NCBI GenBank assembly: GCA_944326495.1
Contig: CALVEE010000095.1
Location: 1-5,570 of the forward strand
Direction: 5' to 3'
Length of the DNA: 5,570 nt
Source: Candidatus Gastranaerophilales bacterium
Lineage (GTDB): Bacteria; Cyanobacteriota; Vampirovibrionia; Gastranaerophilales; Gastranaerophilaceae
Below are positions 1-5,222 of the stretch, piece by piece; position 1 is the stretch's first letter, and the number at the start of each line of letters is the position of its first letter. The translations under genes were made by a program, and so were the position numbers. The notes under the pieces are model-generated. The model was not told the origin of the DNA, made no database searches, and was given only the letters and a program-made list of their open reading frames with translations.

Positions 1-144
1 AATAATCATGTCGAGATTATAATATTCTAATTCTCTTGAAACATTCCTGCCGCCTTCTTTTCGAACTGTTCGGAATTTCCGAACAGTTGAGATTTTGTCT
101 AACTCTTCATCTTGAAATATATGAGAAGTTGAATTTACGCACAC
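1..144 (-). pseudogene. RhuM-family protein fragment, 5' end apparently lost, 3' end beyond window
   Basis: Reading the minus strand leftwards gives an open frame from about 204 to the window edge. Its part from about 123 to 1 reads IFQDEELDKISTVRKFRTV, then RKEGGRNVSRELEYYNLDMII. This matches the conserved middle of RhuM-family proteins as I remember them (an EGEL/EEL-D-STV motif, then an EG-R block, then YYNLD-II, usually followed by SVGYRV, which would lie off the left edge). The biochemical role of the family is not established; members are common in phage-like, genomic-island and toxin or defence neighbourhoods. The upstream third, with its usual DNA-binding-like N-terminus, is missing: homology fades at about 120-147, where a dispersed repeat starts, and a stop closes the frame at 205-207. 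The only in-frame candidate start is a GTG at 144-142, with no ribosome binding site. I infer a truncated remnant. Family call fairly sure; pseudogene status less so. Confidence 0.65.
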
Positions 145-146
145 TT

Positions 147-172
147 CAGTCTGTAGGCTGGCAATGCCTGAC
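147..172 (+). repeat. Dispersed palindromic repeat, arm A
   Basis: CAGTCTGTAGG, then CTGGCAATGCCTGAC. It shares CAGTCTGTAG and an AATG-CTGAC end with arm D (906-926), which lacks about 5 central bases. It is an inverted copy of arm B (264-291). Inside the A-B interval a second exact inverted repeat is nested: GGGTTGAG at 178-185 and CTCAACCC at 251-258, with AAGAATATTCTT (195-206) as a further small palindrome. Confidence 0.6.
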
Positions 173-263
173 CAGTCGGGTTGAGAAGAAGTTAAAGAAT
201 ATTCTTATTTTAAACCTTGTTTGCTTATTAACTTATTCACCTATTTACCCCTCAACCCTTTAG

Positions 264-291
264 TTTTTGTCAGGCAATGTCTGGCCTACTT
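264..291 (-). repeat. Dispersed palindromic repeat, arm B
   Basis: TTTTT followed by a GTCAGGCAATG core and a CTGGCCTACTT end. It matches arm E (1048-1075) at 25 of 28 positions in the same orientation, and is inverted relative to arm A. The core can pair with itself across a tight centre, with two G-T wobbles. The T-rich tail after it could give weak terminator activity for leftover transcription, but the arms recur in pairs, which favours a repeat element. Confidence 0.65.
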
Positions 292-310
292 TTTCACTTA
301 AAATAGTAAG

Positions 311-316
311 TATAAC
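311..316 (+). promoter_or_regulatory. Weak candidate -10 box upstream of the orphan gene
   Basis: TATAAC lies about 85 nt upstream of the ATG at 402, in a very AT-rich stretch (295-383). No convincing -35 box is seen at the expected distance; the bases there are only T-rich. Several other A/T hexamers in the stretch would do as well, so this is a suggestion only. Confidence 0.2.
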
Positions 317-401
317 AATTTCGATATATTATTATTTACAAATAGCAAAAAAAATATTTACGTATTTTAAAAGAAATAGATACAGAAAGGAGTAGAATTT
401 A

Positions 402-890
402 ATGAGAATTCAATTTGACATGAATAATATGGCAATTTCTAACAATAATAAAAAAACTAATTTCGGGACAAGATTTTCTCCAAAATTGCAAGAAGCTTTA
501 GTAGAAGCAACAAATCGTTCATTAATAACACAAGAACATTTGAAATATATAAGAAAAATTAAAAATGATAAGTTACCTACATTACTTGACTTAAAACCGT
601 ATTACGAGCCTGGGCAAGAAGAATTAATAATATCAAGCCCAAATATTAATAAATTGTGTGATGCAAAAAATATTACTCCTCGTGGGCGAAGTGTTTGTTC
701 TTATAACAAAAGTAAAATGTCTTACCACTTAGATTACCAAGAGCTTGCGGAAGCATTTTCACCTAAATCAAATCTAGATTTGAACATAAAATGGGCAGAA
801 GAAGATGCTATTTACTCCTTAAACATTTTGAAGCAAAAAAAGATTGAAAAAGCTACTCCGAATGATATTCGAAAAATTTTTAATGCTTAA
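402..890 (+). CDS. Hypothetical protein, 162 aa, orphan gene between repeat pairs
   Basis: I do not recognise a family. The ATG at 402 is well supported by an AGAAAGGAG ribosome binding site at 384-392, nine bases upstream, and the frame runs cleanly to TAA. The product shows no signal peptide or membrane segment, so it is probably cytoplasmic. The N-terminal 20 residues are Asn-rich and end in the short motif KTNFGTRFSP. This resembles the leader style of many small uncharacterised proteins in Gastranaerophilales-like genomes (impression from memory, low weight). The rest is Lys-rich and probably mostly helical: a helical stretch at about 27-55 (LQEALVEATNRS onwards), a Pro/Tyr-containing middle (59-75), a short section with two Cys (C86 and C99) around TPRGRSVCSY, and a C-terminal helical part with WAEEDAIYSLNILKQKK. 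Codon use is AT-rich like its surroundings. It stands alone, with repeat pairs on both sides at 147-291 and 906-1075, which suggests accessory DNA. Confidence 0.75.
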   Translation: MRIQFDMNNMAISNNNKKTNFGTRFSPKLQEALVEATNRSLITQEHLKYIRKIKNDKLPTLLDLKPYYEPGQEELIISSPNINKLCDAKNITPRGRSVCSYNKSKMSYHLDYQELAEAFSPKSNLDLNIKWAEEDAIYSLNILKQKKIEKATPNDIRKIFNA

Positions 891-905
891 AGATATAATT
901 TACAA

Positions 906-926
906 CAGTCTGTAGTAATGTCTGAC
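906..926 (+). repeat. Dispersed palindromic repeat, arm D (shortened)
   Basis: CAGTCTGTAG followed by TAATGTCTGAC, with AAAAAC after it. It begins 16 bases after the stop of the orphan gene. The first 10 bases equal those of arm A; the centre is about 5 bases shorter. The TGTCTGACAAAAA end is the inverse of the TTTTTGTCAGGCA start of arm E (two mismatches). Between D and E lies a nested inverted repeat, CTAATTCT at 935-942 and AGAATTAG at 990-997. Otherwise the 927-1047 interval is AT-rich and I see no gene in it. Confidence 0.5.
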
Positions 927-1047
927 AAAAACTTCTAATTCTCGGAGGCAATTCTATAATACTTGATAAAATTATAATGAATATATTAAAGAATTAGGAA
1001 TAAACACGCTTTTGTAATTCATCCTTATATTTTATTCCATTTTAATA

Positions 1048-1075
1048 TTTTTGTCAGGCAATGCCTGACTTACTT
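1048..1075 (-). repeat. Dispersed palindromic repeat, arm E (perfect palindrome)
   Basis: TTTTT, then the perfect palindrome GTCAGGCAATGCCTGAC at 1053-1069 (8-base arms around one A), then TTACTT. It is the best preserved copy of the core and matches arm B at 25 of 28 positions in the same orientation. It sits about 80 bases upstream of the envelope operon, between it and the accessory region. Confidence 0.65.
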
Positions 1076-1108
1076 CACACCCTTTTTTGTAAAAATATTT
1101 TATGAAAA

Positions 1109-1137
1109 TTGTCTTCAAAGCGTTTTTGTATTAGAAT
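1109..1137 (+). promoter_or_regulatory. Candidate sigma70-type promoter of the envelope operon
   Basis: TTGTCT (1109-1114) and TAGAAT (1132-1137) are separated by 17 bases. The -10 differs from TATAAT at one position, and the -35 keeps the TTG. Transcription would start near 1144, right at the ribosome binding site of the gene at 1156, giving a very short leader. That closeness is a reason for caution; an upstream promoter in the T/A-rich 1081-1108 stretch remains possible. Confidence 0.4.
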
Positions 1138-1155
1138 GTAATAAGAGAGGTGGAA

Positions 1156-1269
1156 ATGGATTTTTTTAGGCAGCATAAGAAATTGATAGTTGGACTAATT
1201 GCAGTTTCATTTATTATATGGACTTTTGGGATGGGAGTGCTTTTATTGCTTCCGGGCATTAGAGGATAG
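1156..1269 (+). CDS. Small single-pass membrane protein, 37 aa
   Basis: ATG to TAG gives a 37-residue product beginning MDFFRQHKKLIVG and ending LLLLPGIRG. Residues 1-9 carry three positive charges (R5, K8, K9) plus a His. Residues 10-33 form one continuous hydrophobic segment that includes a Trp, long enough to span a membrane. By the positive-inside rule the N-terminus should be cytoplasmic. A purine-rich ribosome binding site, GAGAGGTGG (1145-1153), stands just upstream, and the stop lies 11 bases before the next start, so it looks like the first gene of the operon. The basic-plus-hydrophobic start resembles the N-terminal anchor of SurA/PpiD-type chaperones, but there is no chaperone domain after it, and the stop is followed directly by the next gene's ribosome binding site. 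Function unknown; it could be a true microprotein, an anchor remnant, or a translated leader for the peptidase gene. Confidence 0.55.
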   Translation: MDFFRQHKKLIVGLIAVSFIIWTFGMGVLLLLPGIRG

Positions 1270-1280
1270 GCGGAGAAGAT

Positions 1281-2387
1281 TTGAAAAAAATATTAAATGT
1301 TTTAATATTTGTGGCGGTAATTTTCAACACGTTTGCGTGTTGTACTTCTTTTGCGACCCAGGATTTGGAAACCCAAAAAAAACGTACGAGAGCAAAAATT
1401 AATCATTTGAAATGGCTTGAAAGTCTTGAGACTAACAAGCTTTATAAAAACCAGCAAAAGCTTGAAAATGCTACTAATACACTTCAGCAATCAAAATCGC
1501 AGGTAATTGATGCACAGAATGAATTAAACGGAATGCAGGCAAAACTTGATAAAGCAGCGGCCGAATATAACAGCTTAAATACCGTTCTTGCAGGACATAT
1601 TAGAAAAGTTTTTAAATCTCAAAGAAAAGCCTTCTTTGAACTTCTGATTACGTCGGAAGATATTAATATGCTGGTTGATAGAGTTTATTTCCAGAAAATA
1701 ATTCTTAAAGAGGATTATGACAGAATGGCTGCTGCTAAGAAAAAAGCGCAGGAAATTGCTCTTTTAAAATACAGTATTGAAGCAAGGAAGAGAAACCTAG
1801 AGCGTTCGATTGCTTCTATTAATACACAGCGTGCTTATATTGACAGAGCCATTGCTAAAAACGAAAGTATGATTAATAAGCTTCGGACAGACCGAGTAGC
1901 TTACGAGAAGGCTGAAAAAGAGCTGGCAAAACAATCTGCAAGCATTGGTTCTTATATTAACAAAACCGCTAAAGATACAAATGTACAAGTAGCTTCCGGT
2001 TTCATCAAACCTATACAGGGGCGCATAACTTCGCCGTTTGGCTGGAGAACCCATCCTATTTTTAACAGTAAATCTTTCCACTCCGGAGTTGATATCGGCG
2101 GACCCAACTTAGGAGCTATACATGCTTCTAATTCCGGTAAAGTTATATATTCCGGGTGGTACGGCGGTTATGGCAAGGTTGTAATCCTAGAACACGGTAT
2201 TGTTAACGGAAAACCAATAACAACACTCTACGCACATATGAACTCGATAAAGGTTACAAACGGACAGAGGGTTACTAAGGGACAGGTATTGGGTTATGAA
2301 GGAACAACCGGTTACAGTACGGGGCCGCACTGCCATTTTGAAGTCAGGGTAAACGGACAGCCAAATAATCCGTTAAATTACATATAA
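1281..2387 (+). CDS. Secreted M23-family peptidase with EnvC/PcsB-like coiled coil
   Basis: 368 aa murein hydrolase acting in the periplasm, expected to cut peptide cross-bridges of peptidoglycan, or to control such cutting at division. The TTG start at 1281 is chosen because it follows GGAG (1272-1275) by five bases and yields a signal peptide: basic MKK, hydrophobic 4-18, and a likely cleavage after SFA at 25. A lipobox is not convincing around C20/C21. Residues about 27-225 are a long coiled coil; its middle (FELLITSEDINMLVDRVYFQKI, about 119-140) resembles the hinge region of EnvC/PcsB proteins, partners of FtsEX. Residues about 240-368 are the M23 (LytM) domain with all key residues: H267 and D271 (FHSGVD), H319 (LYAHM), and H350 and H352 (HCHFEV). 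H267, D271 and H352 are the expected zinc ligands. EnvC itself lacks a full zinc site, so this protein is probably a real enzyme. No ftsE or ftsX is present in the window. The neighbours are the small membrane protein upstream and the lptD-like gene 14 nt downstream. Confidence 0.9.
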   Translation: MKKILNVLIFVAVIFNTFACCTSFATQDLETQKKRTRAKINHLKWLESLETNKLYKNQQKLENATNTLQQSKSQVIDAQNELNGMQAKLDKAAAEYNSLNTVLAGHIRKVFKSQRKAFFELLITSEDINMLVDRVYFQKIILKEDYDRMAAAKKKAQEIALLKYSIEARKRNLERSIASINTQRAYIDRAIAKNESMINKLRTDRVAYEKAEKELAKQSASIGSYINKTAKDTNVQVASGFIKPIQGRITSPFGWRTHPIFNSKSFHSGVDIGGPNLGAIHASNSGKVIYSGWYGGYGKVVILEHGIVNGKPITTLYAHMNSIKVTNGQRVTKGQVLGYEGTTGYSTGPHCHFEVRVNGQPNNPLNYI

Positions 2388-2401
2388 AGGGATTTTAAAT
2401 A

Positions 2402-4576
2402 TTGAATAAAAGAATAGCTATAATATCATTAATAACCTTTTTAACTGCAAATACTGCATTTGCAGAATATTCGTTTGTAGATCCTGCTGATTTTACGGGA
2501 GATGCGTTTTTTACACCGCCTGCTGTTAGACAACAGCAAGAGGATGCTGCTTCAAACCGCCCTTCCAGAACACCAACCATGCCTCCGGTTAAAAAGGCAA
2601 GATTATTAATAAAACAAAAGCTTAAAGAAAGACATGACAAAAAAATACAGCTTGCGCCGGTAGCACCGGAGAGTGATGATGTTTATGCAGCGGAAACAGA
2701 AACTTCTGAATACGCTTCTAAAGATTTAGAAGAAAATTTTGACGAAACAATGATGCCGGATGGATTTGAGGCTGATGAAGAATCCGTAACAGAACATAAA
2801 AAAAGACATTTTTGGAATCGAAAAAGTAAAAAGGAAAAAGTTCAAGAAGAAGAAAATACCGAAAACATTATCCTGGATTGTGAGAACATGGACTATGATA
2901 CTGAGACATATTGTTTAATTGCAACCGGAAATGTAAATGTTGAGTTTGTAAAACAGCAGACAACTGTAAAAGCTGATAAAATAACTTACGATCGCGCTAA
3001 TAATACTATAAAAGCAGAAGGCAATGTTAAAATACTAAAAGGCGGGCAAACAATCACCGGTGATTATATATTTGTTGATATGAATGAAGAGAATGCTTTA
3101 ATTGAAAATCCTGTTGCAGAAACTGCAACGATAGAAATTAAGGCAAAAAAGGGTTACGTATATGGAGACAAAATTGTTCAGGAAAAAGGGTCTTTAACTG
3201 TTGATGAATCTTTTCCGATAAACTTCCGTTCTGCAAACCGCGGTCCTATACTTTCGCAGATGATTGTTCCGAAAAGCGAAACTCTTACGAGTGATATGGA
3301 AAAAGGGATTGTAAAACTTCAAGTCAAAGATATTAAAATAAAACAGAAAGGCGATCTGGAAGTTATTGCTCTCAAAAAAGCTACGCTTTTTAAAGGACGC
3401 AGAAAGCTTATTAAAATTCCGGCTTTAAAAGTTTATACAAATAAAAATAACGATTTTGCAGAAACAAATTCCTGGGAATTAGGTTCTTATAGAGGATTGG
3501 GTATGTACATAGGCCCCGGATTTGTTTTTGAACTTCCTAAAGGTTCTGTTTTAAAGGCTATTCCAATGCTGAATTATAACCACGGATTTGGTATTGGCGG
3601 TATCGGGCGTTTCCAGAGCGGTACAAACAGGACTCAAGTTGCTTATGGTACAGCTGAGAGCAGGTTTCTTGTAAGAGGTAAACAAAGATTAGATGATAAT
3701 TTATTCTTGCAGTACGGCGTAAATGATTATATGAATGAATGGTTTCTGGGCAGACGCCGTCCTAAATACGGAATAGATTTAGTGTATGAAAAATCATACG
3801 GAAGTGATAATTTCCTTCTAAAAGGACGTCCGTCTCTGTTTGCCCACAGATTTGATTTAGGTTATTTCCATGATATGGATGAGGATGTCAATTTTAGAAG
3901 CCTGAGTGGAACTCAAATTGGGACTTTACGTACAAGGTATATGGCACAGGCTGATCAAAATATTTGGAGTCATAGAAATAAGGATAAGCAGACAGCGTTA
4001 TCATTTGATATATCTTCACAATTGTCAGCAACTCTTTATGGAACCGGTGATACACAGGTAATCGGGCGTATTGGGCCGAGAATGCATATGCAATACAAAC
4101 GCTGGATGCAGGATATAGGCTACTTCCAATCTGTATATGATGACAATTCTCCTATGCCGGTTTTCGATGCATATCGTTATGGGAAATCAAATGTTTATAT
4201 TAGAGAATATATTCGTATTTGCAGATATTTGACTCTTTCCTGGTTTGGTTCTATTAACTTGTCCGGGGACTCTCCAAACGATAGAGCGTTTCAGGAAAAT
4301 TCTTTCTACCTGTCTGTCGGGCCGGAAGATGTTAAGTTTAATGTAGGATATGACTTTATAAGAGAAAATACCTTCTTTACTGTTGAAGTCATGATGGATG
4401 CTAAGGGAACACATGTTGATTATGAAAGATTAGAAATAAAACAGGATAAGAAAGCTAAGAAAGACAATAATCCAAAAGATATTGAAGAGGAGAGTGATTT
4501 TCAAAAATCAACAGAGCCTCCTGTTTTACAGCATGCTGTAGTAGAAGATGTTAAGACGGTGGAAGATGTTTTGTAG
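2402..4576 (+). CDS. lptD: LptD/OstA-like outer-membrane LPS transport protein
   Basis: 724 aa. LptD is the outer-membrane barrel that receives lipopolysaccharide from the periplasmic Lpt bridge and places it on the cell surface. The TTG start at 2402 follows AAAGGGA (2386-2392) by nine bases and gives a clear signal peptide, MNKRIAIISL onwards, with cleavage after TAFA (21). Residues 22-155 are a low-complexity linker, first basic (KKARLLIKQKLKERHDKK) then acidic. Residues about 156-245 are an OstA/LptA-like beta-jellyroll with typical repeating strands (ATGNVNVEFV, TVKADKITYD, IKAEGNVKIL, ITGDYIFVDM). Residues about 330-670 look like a beta-barrel: alternating aromatic and glycine-rich strands, ending FFTVEVMMDAKG. 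About 50 charged residues follow. The barrel portion is much shorter than in E. coli LptD (784 aa, barrel about 580). There are only three Cys after the signal peptide (C160, C171, C607), without the adjacent CC pair of E. coli. The family is clear; one-to-one equivalence to LptD is likely but not proven, and a cyanobacterial-type LptD is the nearest alternative. Confidence 0.8.
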   Translation: MNKRIAIISLITFLTANTAFAEYSFVDPADFTGDAFFTPPAVRQQQEDAASNRPSRTPTMPPVKKARLLIKQKLKERHDKKIQLAPVAPESDDVYAAETETSEYASKDLEENFDETMMPDGFEADEESVTEHKKRHFWNRKSKKEKVQEEENTENIILDCENMDYDTETYCLIATGNVNVEFVKQQTTVKADKITYDRANNTIKAEGNVKILKGGQTITGDYIFVDMNEENALIENPVAETATIEIKAKKGYVYGDKIVQEKGSLTVDESFPINFRSANRGPILSQMIVPKSETLTSDMEKGIVKLQVKDIKIKQKGDLEVIALKKATLFKGRRKLIKIPALKVYTNKNNDFAETNSWELGSYRGLGMYIGPGFVFELPKGSVLKAIPMLNYNHGFGIGGIGRFQSGTNRTQVAYGTAESRFLVRGKQRLDDNLFLQYGVNDYMNEWFLGRRRPKYGIDLVYEKSYGSDNFLLKGRPSLFAHRFDLGYFHDMDEDVNFRSLSGTQIGTLRTRYMAQADQNIWSHRNKDKQTALSFDISSQLSATLYGTGDTQVIGRIGPRMHMQYKRWMQDIGYFQSVYDDNSPMPVFDAYRYGKSNVYIREYIRICRYLTLSWFGSINLSGDSPNDRAFQENSFYLSVGPEDVKFNVGYDFIRENTFFTVEVMMDAKGTHVDYERLEIKQDKKAKKDNNPKDIEEESDFQKSTEPPVLQHAVVEDVKTVEDVL

Positions 4577-5192
4577 AGAAGATTTAGTTTCAAAAATTAT
4601 TGAATATGGCAGGCTTTGCGGAGATAAGAACTTTTCGCCCGGGTATTCCGGAAATATTTCTGCAAGATTTGAAGAGGGAATGCTTATTACGACCTCCGGC
4701 TCTTCAAACGGGTATTTAAAAGAGGAGAATATTGTTTATACAGGTTTTGACGGCGAGTCAAAAGAAGATGGTAAAAAGCCTTCAAGCGAAAAATTTCTGC
4801 ATATTGAAATTTATAAAAAGAGACCGGAATTTAATTATATAATCCATGTTCATGCTCCGTATTTAAGCAGTTTCGCCTCTGCCGGAAAAGACTTAATGGC
4901 TCCTGTAATGGCAGAAAATGTTTTTTATTTTGGCGGAATTCCGCTTGCTAAGTATGCTCTTCCTTCTACAATGGAGCTTGTTTATAACACTGTAAAATAT
5001 TTTGATAAATATGATGCGGTGCTTATGGCAAACCATGGTTTTGTTGTCGCATCAGAAACGTTAGAAGATGCTTATATGAAACTTGAGCTTGCAGAATCTT
5101 ATGCGCAGGTAGTCCTTAATACAATGGTTCTTGGCGGTGCAAAGGTGCTTAGTAAAAAACAGGCTAAAGAAATTTTGGATTTAAGAAATTAA
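4566..5192 (+). CDS. Class II aldolase/adducin-family protein, fuculose-phosphate aldolase type
   Basis: 208 aa cytoplasmic, zinc-dependent enzyme. The family cleaves sugar 1-phosphates (such as fuculose 1-phosphate) to dihydroxyacetone phosphate and an aldehyde. The fold is complete: G29-N30 (SGNIS) and S44-G45 (TTSGS) for phosphate, S73-S74-E75 (PSSE) with the catalytic Glu, H94 and H96 (HVHAP), and H157 (NHG) as zinc ligands. These equal E. coli FucA N29, S71-S72, E73, H92, H94 and H155, all shifted by two. E117 falls near the position of FucA Y113, as in many other class II members. I chose ATG 4566 because its length and residue numbering fit FucA, and GGTGGAAG lies just before it, though very close. 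An ATG at 4548 would add MLRRWK. The start overlaps the end of the lptD-like gene, so translation is probably coupled. The substrate cannot be told from sequence: fuculose-, rhamnulose- or 5-deoxy/methylthioribulose-phosphate are all possible. MtnB dehydratase is less likely because the H96 to H157 spacing fits FucA, not the longer MtnB spacing. Confidence 0.85.
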   Translation: MFCREDLVSKIIEYGRLCGDKNFSPGYSGNISARFEEGMLITTSGSSNGYLKEENIVYTGFDGESKEDGKKPSSEKFLHIEIYKKRPEFNYIIHVHAPYLSSFASAGKDLMAPVMAENVFYFGGIPLAKYALPSTMELVYNTVKYFDKYDAVLMANHGFVVASETLEDAYMKLELAESYAQVVLNTMVLGGAKVLSKKQAKEILDLRN

Positions 5193-5219
5193 AAAGGGCT
5201 TTTAAAAAAAGCCCTTTTT
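5191..5219. terminator. Bidirectional intrinsic terminator between convergent genes
   Basis: AAAAAGGGCTTTT (5191-5203) pairs perfectly with AAAAGCCCTTTTT (5207-5219) across a three-base AAA loop. The stem is 13 bp with a GGGC core, and a run of five T follows the core in either direction. It overlaps the aldolase stop codon (5190-5192) and lies three bases from the stop of the opposing gene (5223-5225), so it can end transcription from both sides. Confidence 0.9.
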
Positions 5220-5222
5220 AAT

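Noticed and set aside
64..88. A 25-base palindrome with perfect 12-base arms (AACTGTTCGGAA, T, inverse) that looks like an operator or hairpin.
   Set aside because: It lies inside the minus-strand RhuM coding block, where it encodes the conserved-looking TVRKFRTV; there is no T-run for a terminator and no promoter next to it. Coding constraint explains most of it.
36..263. Plus-strand open frame of 75 codons.
   Set aside because: It has a TTG start without a ribosome binding site, runs antisense through the RhuM block and across repeat arm A, and gives no recognisable protein.
933..1022. Short frames between repeat arms D and E, such as one ending in NEYIKELGINTLL and a 16-codon minus-strand frame, plus a GGAGG at 944-948.
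   Set aside because: None combines a start, a properly spaced ribosome binding site and more than about 16 codons. The plus-strand piece might be an old coding remnant but cannot be supported.
147..1075. The four repeat arms as a CRISPR array.
   Set aside because: Spacing is irregular (about 90 to 600 bases), orientation alternates and a gene lies between them; no cas gene is present.
1281..1341. Lipoprotein signal on the M23 peptidase, suggested by C20 and C21.
   Set aside because: The residues before each Cys (TFA, FAC) do not fit a lipobox, while SFA before position 26 fits ordinary signal peptidase cleavage.
1199..1402. Plus-strand open frame of 67 codons overlapping the membrane microprotein and the peptidase start.
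   Set aside because: It is a shifted frame of two better supported genes, without a ribosome binding site or domain.
1302..2640. Minus-strand open frames of 62, 94 and 81 codons opposite the peptidase and lptD-like genes.
   Set aside because: They are antisense shadows of strongly supported coding sequences.
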